Assembly: GCA_019912395.1 (NCBI GenBank)
Contig: JAIOIH010000014.1
Location: 80,800-144,799 of the forward strand
Length of the DNA: 64,000 nt
Direction: 5' to 3'
From: Flavobacteriales bacterium
Lineage (GTDB): Bacteria; Bacteroidota; Bacteroidia; Flavobacteriales_F; PHOS-HE28
The first letter of the stretch is position 1, and each line of letters opens with the position of its first letter. The translations under genes and the position numbers were made by a program. Below, piece after piece: positions 1-9,271 of the stretch. The notes under the pieces were generated by a model. It was not told the DNA's origin. It saw only the letters and a program-made list of their open reading frames with translations, and searched no databases.

Positions 1-449
1 ATGTCGCGGAAGAACTGGTTCTTCGAGCCCAGGTCGTTGTACAGGTAATCGTGCTTGATCTTCGGCTTGAAGGCCCGGCGGATGGCGCGGAGGTGGCCCA
101 GGATCTCCTCCTGCTTCTCGGGTTCCTGGAAGAATTCGCGGCAGGTCTTCACCAGCTCATCGCCCAAGCGGTCCAGGCGCACCTTGAACTGCTCGTAGCG
201 GAACACGCTCTCCAGGTCGTTGATGTACTTGCGGTACTCGGGCCTGGCCTTGAGGTCGGCCTCGAGGTTCTTCTTCAGCACGGAGAAGCGCGCATCATAG
301 ACCGCCTCGTCGCGGGCGATATCTGCCGCCACCGCATAGTTGGCGCGGGTGTTGGTGATCCCCCTGCCGATGATCTCATCCTGCTCGTTGATGATGATCG
401 CCTTGGAGGTGGTGGATCCAAGGTCCACGCCCAGATAGTACTTGCTCAT
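1..449 (-). CDS. Benzoyl-CoA reductase ATPase/activator subunit (BcrA/BadF-type, ASKHA fold), truncated at window edge
   Basis: Reverse-strand reading from ATG at 449: MSKYYLGVDLGSTTSKAIIINEQDEIIGRG...; directly upstream (same strand) are BcrB- and BcrC-like genes; no stop before window edge. Confidence 0.85.
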   Translation of the reverse strand, partial: MSKYYLGVDLGSTTSKAIIINEQDEIIGRGITNTRANYAVAADIARDEAVYDARFSVLKKNLEADLKARPEYRKYINDLESVFRYEQFKVRLDRLGDELVKTCREFFQEPEKQEEILGHLRAIRRAFKPKIKHDYLYNDLGSKNQFFRD

Positions 450-470
450 GGCTGATCGTTTAGGGTTGGG

Positions 471-1778
471 TCAGGCTTGTTCGGTGGTGGTCTGTTGCGC
501 CAGGATGGTCTTGCGCTGGGCCAGCATCTGGAAGTAGGACTCCAGGCGGTTCTTGATGTTGGCGTAGGAGAAGTAGCGCGGGTCCACCAGGTCGCTCTCG
601 ATGAAGCCCACGGGAATGCCGCAGCGCTTCTCGATCTCACGCATCATCAGCAGTTGGCCGGCGCTGAAGGAGTTGCAGCTCTTGATGGAGTTGATCAGGA
701 AACCATCGGCCTTGTACTCCTTGATGTAGTGCTCCAGCAGGTCCACGCGCTGGGGCAGGCTCAGGTTGGTGTAGCAGCCCATGCAGTAGCGTGCGAGGCT
801 CTCGATCGGATGGTCCGGGTCGTGGCGGAAGCCCTGGTCGTACACGCCGCCCACCTTGGTGTAGGTGCTGGCCACGATCACCGCGCCCATGTCGTAGAAG
901 ATCTTCCAGAACTCGCGGAAGTTGGTCCAGTTCGGCGGGCCTTCCACCACCAGGCGGAAGCGCTCCTCCTTCATCTCCCCTTCCGGGGTCACCGGCAACA
1001 GGCCCTGTTCCTTGCGGGCCATGATCTCGTCATGCAATTCCTGGTAGTACTCCAAGGCCCGCTCGGTACCACGGAACGCGGTGAACAAGGGTCCCATGTA
1101 ATAGACCCCGGCGAAGTAGGAGTCGATCGGTGATGGCACCGTTCTGGCCGACTGCAGCACCTTCACCCAGAGGTCCTCCGCCCTGGAGGAGTTGTCGAGC
1201 ATCTTCGCCAGGCGGGCGCGGTCCAGTTTCTTGCCCGCCACTTTCTCCAACTTGGGGATCACCTCCTCCTCCAACTGCTTCACCATGTAGGCCAACTGGT
1301 CCTCGGTGATGCGACCGTCCTCCTGGTAGGGCGTGTGCAGCATGGCGATCTCCACGCCGGGGTAAAGCTTCTCGAGGTTCTCGAACCATTTCATGAAGGT
1401 GAAGCAGCCCGTGTAGCTCAGCAGCAGCAGGTCCGGGTCCGGGAGCTTCTCCCCGGTGGGCCCGATGTTGCCGTTGAGCATCATGCCGATATCGCACTTC
1501 ACGTAGGTGCATACGTCCTCGCTGAAACCCATCTTCTCGGCGTCCTTGATGTAGGAGGCCGACTTCTTGCGCATGCCGGATTGCAGGGCATTGATCTCCG
1601 GGTACACCGGCAGCATGTCCAGCGCCAGGATCAATTCCGTGAGGTTGCCCGGCACGAAGGTGTACACCACCTTGCGCCCCTTTTCCTTGGCGGTGCTCAG
1701 CTCCGTGAAGAGCTCGGCGAGCATCTCCTTCTGGATGACCATGCTCCGTTCCTTGACGGCTTCTTTCACCTCTGCCAT
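471..1778 (-). CDS. bcrB: Benzoyl-CoA reductase subunit B (class I, 2-hydroxyacyl-CoA dehydratase family)
   Basis: 435 aa; motifs VVEGPPNWTNFREFWKIFYDMGAVIVASTYTKVGG, CMGCYTNLSLPQR, INSIKSCNSFSAGQLLMMREIEKR typical of BcrB/BadE. Confidence 0.9.
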   Translation of the reverse strand: MAEVKEAVKERSMVIQKEMLAELFTELSTAKEKGRKVVYTFVPGNLTELILALDMLPVYPEINALQSGMRKKSASYIKDAEKMGFSEDVCTYVKCDIGMMLNGNIGPTGEKLPDPDLLLLSYTGCFTFMKWFENLEKLYPGVEIAMLHTPYQEDGRITEDQLAYMVKQLEEEVIPKLEKVAGKKLDRARLAKMLDNSSRAEDLWVKVLQSARTVPSPIDSYFAGVYYMGPLFTAFRGTERALEYYQELHDEIMARKEQGLLPVTPEGEMKEERFRLVVEGPPNWTNFREFWKIFYDMGAVIVASTYTKVGGVYDQGFRHDPDHPIESLARYCMGCYTNLSLPQRVDLLEHYIKEYKADGFLINSIKSCNSFSAGQLLMMREIEKRCGIPVGFIESDLVDPRYFSYANIKNRLESYFQMLAQRKTILAQQTTTEQA

Positions 1779-1819
1779 TGGTTCTGTTTTTTAGTGGTGA
1801 TCGGGGTTGGTGTGGTTCA

Positions 1820-3004
1820 TCATACCCACAGCTTGATGGAATCCGAGAACGTGCCCGCCTGTTCCTTGATCACCTTGAACTGGCCGGTGTTCTCGTGGAA
1901 CTGGAAGTTGATGTGTACGATCCCTGCGGCATCGCAGGCCTTTTGCAGTTCGGGGCGGTCCAGCAGGGCCGGGTCGCAGAAGCTGGCGGCGCAGAAGATC
2001 ACCCCGTCGGCGTGGCGGTGGCGCACCAGGTCCACGAGGCGTGCCCCCTTCGGATTGCCCACATCGTAAACGGCGGAAGAGGAAGGGCTTTTCTCCAGGA
2101 ACGCGGTGACGATCGCCCCCAAGGGGTCGTCCGTGGTGTCGTCCACGTCGCCTTGCGTCCAACGCGAGCCAAGCATCAGGTCATCGTCCACGATGTAGCA
2201 ACCGGCCATCTCCATGGACTTGAGCATGCCGATCGGCGGCTGTTCGCAGAACGAACCGGTGACCACCACGCGGATGTTGTCCATCGCTTCGCCGTGATCA
2301 AGCTTGATCAGTTCCAGCACTTCCTCCAGGATGGCGTTGTGCTCCTCCACGGGCATCACCAGCCCGGCGCGCAGTATGTAATAAGTGTCCACGGCGGAAA
2401 GGCGCCAGGGGAACTCCTGCCGGATGTCGTAGATCGCTTCGATCATGCTCCGGTTCCGGTTGTACAGCCCGATGGAATGGTTCAGGCGCTCGGGGGTGAT
2501 CTTCACGCCGTTCAGCTTGAACATGTCGCTCTCCACCGTCTCGATCAGTTCGCGGAAGAAGGTGCCGCCGATGTGCTCCTTGAAGTTCTGCGGATAGTCG
2601 AAGTAGCGCGTGAACTTTCCCTTCTGCGCCAACTTGAACATGCCGGAGAGGTTCCGGATGCAATCGCAGATCGCGGGGAACAGGAAGCCATCGAAGACCT
2701 CCAGGTTGCTGTCCAGCGCCATTTCGATGATCCCGCGTGGCAGGTGGCAGATGTAGGACTGGTAGTAGGCATCGCCCTTGATGATCCGCTTGTGGTCGCC
2801 CACGCCCATGATGCCCACGGGCAGCCCGTTGGCGGCGTGGATCACTTCGCGCGGCACGTAGATGGGCAGGTACCCCACCAAGAGCCGGTCATCGGCTGCC
2901 TTGCGCCAGGCCTTGGCGTGGGTGAATTCCAGGTCGAAGGCGAGTTCTTCGCAGGTGCGCAGGATCTCCGCCAAGCGTGCGGGAGGTTGTTTGATGCCGG
3001 TCAT
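1820..3004 (-). CDS. bcrC: Benzoyl-CoA reductase subunit C (class I)
   Basis: 394 aa; YLPIYVPREVIHAANGLPVGIMG, DAYYQSYICHLPRGIIEMAL, FPAICDCIRNLSGMFKL, C-terminal EQAGTFSDSIKLWV as in BcrC/BadD. Confidence 0.9.
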   Translation of the reverse strand: MTGIKQPPARLAEILRTCEELAFDLEFTHAKAWRKAADDRLLVGYLPIYVPREVIHAANGLPVGIMGVGDHKRIIKGDAYYQSYICHLPRGIIEMALDSNLEVFDGFLFPAICDCIRNLSGMFKLAQKGKFTRYFDYPQNFKEHIGGTFFRELIETVESDMFKLNGVKITPERLNHSIGLYNRNRSMIEAIYDIRQEFPWRLSAVDTYYILRAGLVMPVEEHNAILEEVLELIKLDHGEAMDNIRVVVTGSFCEQPPIGMLKSMEMAGCYIVDDDLMLGSRWTQGDVDDTTDDPLGAIVTAFLEKSPSSSAVYDVGNPKGARLVDLVRHRHADGVIFCAASFCDPALLDRPELQKACDAAGIVHINFQFHENTGQFKVIKEQAGTFSDSIKLWV

Positions 3005-3094
3005 TCGGGTGGCGTAATGTGTGCGTTGCGGCAGGTGTTCTTCACGTCGAAAGGCATTCCGATCACGATGAAACTATATGCGAATGCGAGGGCC

Positions 3095-3118
3095 AATATA
3101 TGATTTAGATCATATATT
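3095..3118. promoter_or_regulatory. Crp/Fnr-like palindrome AATATATGATttagATCATATATT between divergent bcrC and mobA
   Basis: Perfect 10-bp arms, 4-nt spacer; on + strand CCTTG ends 29 nt after the ATCAT arm. Confidence 0.7.
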
Positions 3119-3230
3119 TGACCAAACATTTTATCAACCTTGGAATTTCGCCGACCGCATTGAACCCGCTCTTCCGACCAAGGCGGGATCCCGTGCGAAC
3201 AACTCTGAACGGAACGCTCCAAAAAGGCCC

Positions 3231-3893
3231 ATGTCAGCAGCACCAACAGGCAATTCGCACGCACGGTCGGTGATCCGCGCCCCGCTCCGCACCGGGAAAC
3301 CGGAGACCGGCTGCGTGGTGCTCAGTGCCGGTGCCTCCTCGCGCATGGGTCGGCACAAGGCCTTGCTACCGATGCCGGATGGTCGCTCTTTCCTGTCCCA
3401 GATCATATTCCAATACCGCCGCGCCGGTGTGCAATGCATCGCCGTGGTGCTGCACCCGGGCATTCCGTTGGAAAGCATTCCCATCGACCCAGTGGTCACC
3501 GTGGTGGTGAACCATGCCGCATCAGCAGGCCGCTTGGGATCGCTGCGCCTTGGGCTAGCTGCACTTCCCGGCGTGGACCATTGCTTCGTCCACAACATCG
3601 ACAATCCCTTCGTGGATCCCGCCACGATCGAGCACCTCCATGCCGTGCGCGACCGGGCCGCCAGCATCACGCCGTGCCATCAGGAACGCGGTGGGCACCC
3701 CATTCTGCTCGGGCCTGCCGCGATCGACCTCATTGCCGAGCGCACCGAAACCGACCTGCCCTTGCGCGACGTGCTCGCCCTGCTTCCACGGCATCGGGTG
3801 GAGGTGCAGGATGCCCGGATCCTGGCCAACGTCAACACGCCACAGGACCACGCCCATTGGTTCGGAACAGCCACCGCCGATGAACACGCCTGA
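3231..3893 (+). CDS. MobA-like NTP transferase (molybdenum cofactor cytidylyltransferase/MocA family)
   Basis: VVLSAGASSRMGRHKALLPMPDGRSFL; followed by XdhC-like gene; start chosen at ATG 3231 inside the longer ORF. Confidence 0.8.
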   Translation: MSAAPTGNSHARSVIRAPLRTGKPETGCVVLSAGASSRMGRHKALLPMPDGRSFLSQIIFQYRRAGVQCIAVVLHPGIPLESIPIDPVVTVVVNHAASAGRLGSLRLGLAALPGVDHCFVHNIDNPFVDPATIEHLHAVRDRAASITPCHQERGGHPILLGPAAIDLIAERTETDLPLRDVLALLPRHRVEVQDARILANVNTPQDHAHWFGTATADEHA

Positions 3894-3895
3894 CG

Positions 3896-4663
3896 ATGGA
3901 CCTGTACGACAAGCTGATCGAAGTGCGCAATGGCCCGGAGGAGGCGGCGCTCTGCTTGATCACGGGAACGCACGGCTCCACACCACGGCGCATCGGGGCA
4001 CGCATGCTGGTGCTCGCCTCGGGCACCATCCATGGCACCATCGGTGGTGGCGCCCTGGAACGCGAAGTGGTGCGCCATGCGCTGGAATGCATCCGCAAGG
4101 GCACCCCACAGATGCGCCGCCACGACCTGTTGCACCAGCATGGCATGTGCTGTGGCGGCAGTGTGGACATATACATTGAACCGGTGAAGAAGAAGAACAA
4201 GCTCTACATCTTCGGTGCCGGCCATACCGGTGCGGCATTGGCACGCCTGGCGCAAGCCGTGGACCTCGATGTCTACCTCGCAGACGACCGGCGCGAATAC
4301 CTCGACGCGGTGCAGGATGACGGCATCAACCTGCTGCCCGGCAGCCACACGGACCTCCTGCCCCTGCTCCCCTTCGACACGCGCTCCTATATCGCCATCC
4401 TGACCTACAGCCACCCCATGGACCGGGACATCCTGGCCTTCTGCCTGAAGAAGCCCTTCGCCTACCTGGGCATGATCGGCAGCCAGCGCAAGGTGGAACT
4501 GACCCGGAAGATGTTCCAGGAAGGCGGCATCGCCACGGCGGAAGAACTGGCGCGGGTGGACATGCCCATGGGGCTGGACATCGGTGCCGAAGGTCCGGAG
4601 GAGATCGCCGTGAGCATCCTGGCGAAGTTGATCACCGTGAAGAACAAGACCACCACCCCATGA
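3896..4663 (+). CDS. XdhC/CoxI family molybdoenzyme maturation protein
   Basis: GTHGSTPRRIGARMLV, GTIHGTIGGGALE, LYIFGAGHTGAALARLA. Confidence 0.85.
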   Translation: MDLYDKLIEVRNGPEEAALCLITGTHGSTPRRIGARMLVLASGTIHGTIGGGALEREVVRHALECIRKGTPQMRRHDLLHQHGMCCGGSVDIYIEPVKKKNKLYIFGAGHTGAALARLAQAVDLDVYLADDRREYLDAVQDDGINLLPGSHTDLLPLLPFDTRSYIAILTYSHPMDRDILAFCLKKPFAYLGMIGSQRKVELTRKMFQEGGIATAEELARVDMPMGLDIGAEGPEEIAVSILAKLITVKNKTTTP

Positions 4664-5400
4664 GCAACTCGCCCATCGCCATCGTCACGGGTGCCGCCAA
4701 AGGCATCGGCCGCGCCATCGCTGAACGGCTGGCGAACGACGGCTTCGATGTGCTGGCCGTGGACATGGAACCGGTTTCCGAGGACCTCCCGTCCGCTGCG
4801 CCGGGTGCCGGAAAGATCCTGTTCCACCGTGCGGATATCCGCGACGAGCAGGCGGTGCAGGCACTCTTCCGCACGGCCATGGAGCGCCACGGCCGCGTGG
4901 ATGCCGTGGTGAACAACGCGGGCATCATCCGCGACAACATGATCCACCGCATGACGCTGGAGGACTTCCAGGCGGTGATCGATGTGAACCTTAAAGGCAC
5001 CTGGCTGATGTGCCGCGAAGCCGCCCGCGTGATGAAGGAGCAGGGCAGTGGCGGCATCGTGAACATCGCCTCACGGGCCTGGTTGGGCAATCGCGGACAG
5101 AGCAACTATGCCGCGTCCAAAGCGGGAGTGGTCGCGCTCACCCGCGTACTTGCCTTGGAACTGGGCCGCCATGGGGTAAGCGTGAACACCGTGGCCCCGG
5201 GATTGATCGACACCCCGCTGACGCGCGGCCTGGAACCCCACGTCCTGCAAAGCCTGATCGATGCCCAGCCCACACGCACCATGGGAAAGCCCGAGGACGT
5301 GGCCCACGCCGTGGCCTTCCTGCTGAACAAGGACACCCGCTTCATCACGGGCCAGACCCTCTATGTGGACGGCGGCAAAAGCATCGGTGCAGGCATTTGA
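4660..5400 (+). CDS. SDR family oxidoreductase
   Basis: VTGAAKGIGRAIAERL; YAASKAGV; NNAG; overlaps xdhC stop by 4 nt. Confidence 0.85.
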   Translation: MSNSPIAIVTGAAKGIGRAIAERLANDGFDVLAVDMEPVSEDLPSAAPGAGKILFHRADIRDEQAVQALFRTAMERHGRVDAVVNNAGIIRDNMIHRMTLEDFQAVIDVNLKGTWLMCREAARVMKEQGSGGIVNIASRAWLGNRGQSNYAASKAGVVALTRVLALELGRHGVSVNTVAPGLIDTPLTRGLEPHVLQSLIDAQPTRTMGKPEDVAHAVAFLLNKDTRFITGQTLYVDGGKSIGAGI

Positions 5401-5420
5401 ACGGAAGCAACGATCAGATC

Positions 5421-5504
5421 ATGAACGACCACTTCTTCAACTACGGCACGGATACCATCAGCGCTCGCATGGATCGGATCGCTCGGATGAAGGTGAACGA
5501 CTAA
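5421..5504 (+). CDS. Possible 27-aa small protein MNDHFFNYGTDTISARMDRIARMKVND
   Basis: ATG..TAA read directly between SDR stop (5400) and hcr start (5516); no homology known to me. Confidence 0.3.
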   Translation: MNDHFFNYGTDTISARMDRIARMKVND

Positions 5505-5515
5505 GCTGTGAAACC

Positions 5516-8311
5516 ATGGCACGGATACAACTGACCATCAACGACCGGGAGCATGACCTGCTGATCGGTGCGCACGACATGCTGTCCACCGTGATCCGCG
5601 AAAATGCCGGACTGAAAGGCACCAAGGTGGGCTGCTCGCAGGGCAGCTGCGGTGCCTGTACCGTACTGGTGAACGACGAACCGGTGCTGGCCTGCATCAC
5701 GCCGGCCATGCGCTGCCACCAAGCGCGGATCACCACCATCGAGGGTCTTGCTTTGCAGGGCACGCCTCACCTGTTGCAGCAGAAATTCGTGGAGAAGGGC
5801 GCCATCCAATGCGGCTTCTGCACGCCGGGCATGGTGCTCACGGCCCTGCACCATGTGGAACAGGCCCATGACAATTCGGTGGAGGGCATCAAGGAGGCCC
5901 TCTCCGGCAACCTGTGCCGCTGCACCGGTTACAAGAAGATCATCGAGGCCGTGGCCGAATATGCGCAAGAGGTCGCGAGCGGCAATGCCGTGCCAACCGC
6001 CGAAGTGGCGGAGGGCATGGTGGGCACCGCACGCCCGTACCTCGAAGCGGCACGCAAGGCCCAGGGCACCGCCACCTATGCCGATGACCTGGCACCCGCC
6101 AACGCCTTGCACGTGCGCTTCCTGCGCAGCCCGCATCCGCACGCACGCATCCTGCGCATCGACAAGTCCGCCGCACTGGCACTGCCCGGCGTACGCTACG
6201 TGGCCACCGGTGAGGAACTGCCCACCCCGTTCGGCGTGCTCCCCATCTCCCAGGACGAGACCGCCATGGCCATCGGCAAGACGCGCTACATCGGCGAGAT
6301 CGTCGCGGCCGTGGCGGCGGATACCGAAGCCATCGCCAACAAGGCGTGCTCATTGGTCCAGGTGGATTACGAACCCATCCGGTCCTTCCTCACCATGGAC
6401 GACAGCCTTGCCGATACCGGGGAACACGAAAAGATCCACGCCCACACGCGCGGCACGAACAACGTCCACAAGAAGGCCGAACTGCGCTTCGGCGATCAGG
6501 CCAAGGGACTGGCCGAGGCCGAAGTGGTGAGCCGCATGGACTTCACCATGGAAGGCGTGAACCACGGCTTCACCGAACCGCATGCGGCCAGCGCTTACTG
6601 GGACGAGAACGGGCTTACGGTGACCACTGCCACGCAGGTCACCCACTACCTGCACCGTGCGCTGGCGAAGGTGCTGGAACTGCCCTTGCACCGGGTGCGC
6701 GTGATCAAGCCCACGGTGGGTGGCGGCTTCGGCGGCAAGAGCGATCCCTTCCCCCATGAGATGATCGTGGCACACCTGGCACGCCGTACCGGCAGGCCCA
6801 CGCGCACCTGCCTGAGCCGGGAGGAGGTCTTCCTCACCAACCACGGCAGGCACCCCTCGCGCATGACCATCCAATTGGGTGCCGACCGCGATGGCACCCT
6901 CAAGGTGCTCGATGCCGACATCGTGATCGACGGCGGGGCCTACGGCAGCTTCGGGGTGGTGACCAGCTACTACAATGGCGTGCTGTTGCAGGCACCCTAC
7001 AAGCTGGACAACTTCGGCTTCGTCACCCGCCGGGTGTACACCAACAAACCGCAGAGCGGCGCCATGCGCGGGCACGGTGCCGTGAACTCGCGTTTCGCCG
7101 TGGAATCACTGATCGACGACATCAGCCACCGGATCGGCATGGACCCCGTGGAAATGCGCATGAAGAATTTCCTCGATGCGAACACCCTTACGGTGGGGCA
7201 GTACCGCATCACCTCCAACGGCAGCCGCGAGTCGATCCAGACCGTGGCGCGGTCCTCCGGCTGGGGCGATCGGCGCGGGCATCTGCCGTACGGACGCGGG
7301 CTCGGCGTGGGCTGCGGCTTCTTCATCAGCGGCAGCGCACTGCCCATCATCCGCAACGACCTGCCGCAAAGCACCGTGCATCTCAAGGTCGATTTTGATG
7401 GTCGCGTGCTGATCACTTCCGGCGCCAACGACATCGGCCAGGGCAGCGACACCATGCTGGCGATCATCGTGGGCGAGGTGCTCGGCATCGATATGGAACG
7501 CCTCTTCGTGCTGGGTGCCGATACACTGCTCACCCCCGTGGACCTGGGCAGCTACTCCAGCCGCGTCACCTTCATGGCAGGCAATGCGGCCAAGGATGCC
7601 GCCGAACAGCTCCGCGCCGCCATCGCCGATGCGGTCGCCGCACGCCATGATGTACCGCAGGCGGAATTGGTTTTCGCCGGTGCCCGCGTCCACAGCAACG
7701 ACCGCCGCGTGGACCTCTCATGGGAGGAGGCCATCGAAGCGTTGACCGCCGGCCGTGGTGCCGTGAGCGTGAGCGGCAAGTACATCTCCCCCAAGCTGGG
7801 CGGCGACTTCAAGGGGGCCGGTGCAGGGCTCAGTCCCTCCTACTCCTTCGGTGCATGCGTGGCCGAAGTGGAGGTGGATCCAAGGACCGGACATGTGAAA
7901 GTGATGGACGTATGGGGTGCGCATGATTGCGGCAAGGCCCTGAACCCCATGGCCGTGGAAGGCCAGCTCGAAGGTTCGTGGCACATGGGCATCGGGCAGG
8001 CGCTCAGCGAGGAAATGCGCTACCACGAAGGTCTGCTGGTCAACAACAACTTTCTGGACTACCGCATCCCCACCACGCTGGACACGCCCACGATACACAC
8101 CCACATCATCGAAACGATGGATCCCGAGGGACCCTTCGGTGCCAAGGAATGCGGTGAGGGCGCGCTGCACCCGGTGATCCCCGCCATCGCCAACGCCATC
8201 TACGATGCCGTGGGGGTACGCGTGACCAAGCTGCCCATCCATGCCGAGCATGTGCTCGCACTGATCAAGGCCAAGGCCGCGCAAAACGAACCGATCCCGC
8301 AGATGCCATGA
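5516..8311 (+). CDS. 4-hydroxybenzoyl-CoA reductase, fused gamma (2x[2Fe-2S]) and alpha (molybdopterin) subunits
   Basis: N-term CSQGSCGACTVLV...CGFCTPGM...LCRCTGY; C-term Mo-binding xanthine-oxidase-family region (GGGFGGKSDPFPHEM, GAMRGHGAVNSRFAVESLIDDIS, GAKECGEGALHPVIPAIANAI). Confidence 0.8.
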   Translation: MARIQLTINDREHDLLIGAHDMLSTVIRENAGLKGTKVGCSQGSCGACTVLVNDEPVLACITPAMRCHQARITTIEGLALQGTPHLLQQKFVEKGAIQCGFCTPGMVLTALHHVEQAHDNSVEGIKEALSGNLCRCTGYKKIIEAVAEYAQEVASGNAVPTAEVAEGMVGTARPYLEAARKAQGTATYADDLAPANALHVRFLRSPHPHARILRIDKSAALALPGVRYVATGEELPTPFGVLPISQDETAMAIGKTRYIGEIVAAVAADTEAIANKACSLVQVDYEPIRSFLTMDDSLADTGEHEKIHAHTRGTNNVHKKAELRFGDQAKGLAEAEVVSRMDFTMEGVNHGFTEPHAASAYWDENGLTVTTATQVTHYLHRALAKVLELPLHRVRVIKPTVGGGFGGKSDPFPHEMIVAHLARRTGRPTRTCLSREEVFLTNHGRHPSRMTIQLGADRDGTLKVLDADIVIDGGAYGSFGVVTSYYNGVLLQAPYKLDNFGFVTRRVYTNKPQSGAMRGHGAVNSRFAVESLIDDISHRIGMDPVEMRMKNFLDANTLTVGQYRITSNGSRESIQTVARSSGWGDRRGHLPYGRGLGVGCGFFISGSALPIIRNDLPQSTVHLKVDFDGRVLITSGANDIGQGSDTMLAIIVGEVLGIDMERLFVLGADTLLTPVDLGSYSSRVTFMAGNAAKDAAEQLRAAIADAVAARHDVPQAELVFAGARVHSNDRRVDLSWEEAIEALTAGRGAVSVSGKYISPKLGGDFKGAGAGLSPSYSFGACVAEVEVDPRTGHVKVMDVWGAHDCGKALNPMAVEGQLEGSWHMGIGQALSEEMRYHEGLLVNNNFLDYRIPTTLDTPTIHTHIIETMDPEGPFGAKECGEGALHPVIPAIANAIYDAVGVRVTKLPIHAEHVLALIKAKAAQNEPIPQMP

Positions 8312-9258
8312 ACACGCACACGGACAGCCTTTACCTGAGGCCCCTTACCGCACACGAGGCCGTGCGCATGGCCGGCGAGCACCTCAACGACCATCGCTAC
8401 CTGGCCGGAGGCACGGACCTGCTCGTGAACCGCTTCCAGGGGAACGATGCGACACCCTGCCTGATCGACCTCAGCGGGATCGAAGCCCTGCACCAAGTGA
8501 CGGTCACGGACCAGTGGCTACGCATCGGCGCGCTGGTCCGGCTGAACGACCTGATGACGGACCCCGCGGTCCATGCGGAGTTCCCCGGATTGCAGGTCGC
8601 AGCGCATGCCGTGGGATCGCCCATGATCCGCCGCACCGCCACGCTCGGTGGCAACCTGCTTTGCGAGAACCGCTGCTCCTTCTACAACCAGAGCGAATGG
8701 TGGCGTGATGCCGTGGGCCGCTGCCTGAAATGCGATGGCGATATCTGCATCGCCACCGGCGGGCGCAAGGCCTGCTTCTCCAAGCTATCCAGCGATACCG
8801 CCCCCATGCTGATCGCCTTGGACGCGCAATTGGAAGTGGCCGTGCCAGGGGACATGATCACCATGCCCGTGCGCGACCTCTACACCGGCGATGGCATGGC
8901 CCCATTCGCCCTGCCACCGGCAGCGCTCGTGCAAGCTGTAATGCTGCCATTGGGCCGTGGCTTCCGCACCGCCTTCCGCAAGTTGCGCCGACGCGAAGCC
9001 GTGGATTTCTCCTCCCTCACCACCGCCGTTTCCGTGGATGCCGCCGGCAAGGTGCGCATCGTGGTGGGTGCCGTGGATCCGGGGCCCGTGGTGGTGGAAG
9101 GCACCGCGGCGGACAACCGTGCGGACCTCATCCGTAAAGCGTTCAAGAAGGCCCGTGTGATCGACAACGACACCTTCCCCAGAACCTATCGGAAGGAAAT
9201 GATCACCGTATTCCTGGAACGCTGCTTTGCCGAGATCGACGCGACAACGAACAACTGA
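8308..9258 (+). CDS. hcrB: 4-hydroxybenzoyl-CoA reductase beta (FAD) subunit, HcrB-like
   Basis: YLAGGTDLLVN, ATLGGNLLCENRCSFYNQSEWWRDAVGRCLKCDGDIC..GGRKACFSKLSSDTAPML: Cys-rich insert as in HcrB. Confidence 0.8.
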   Translation: MNTHTDSLYLRPLTAHEAVRMAGEHLNDHRYLAGGTDLLVNRFQGNDATPCLIDLSGIEALHQVTVTDQWLRIGALVRLNDLMTDPAVHAEFPGLQVAAHAVGSPMIRRTATLGGNLLCENRCSFYNQSEWWRDAVGRCLKCDGDICIATGGRKACFSKLSSDTAPMLIALDAQLEVAVPGDMITMPVRDLYTGDGMAPFALPPAALVQAVMLPLGRGFRTAFRKLRRREAVDFSSLTTAVSVDAAGKVRIVVGAVDPGPVVVEGTAADNRADLIRKAFKKARVIDNDTFPRTYRKEMITVFLERCFAEIDATTNN

Positions 9259-9271
9259 TAAAAACACCACC

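Noticed and set aside
51-2069. Long plus-strand ORFs antisense to bcrA/B/C (134, 218, 244 and 441 aa)
   Set aside because: Typical high-GC shadow ORFs; low-complexity Val/Leu/His-rich translations with no domain signatures, while the minus-strand frames are clear BCR subunits.
471-3004. Alternative reading of bcrB/bcrC as 2-hydroxyglutaryl/lactoyl-CoA dehydratase subunits
   Set aside because: Motifs resemble BcrB/BcrC closely along their length and the neighbour is a 4-HBCR cluster; phylogeny is still needed to be certain.
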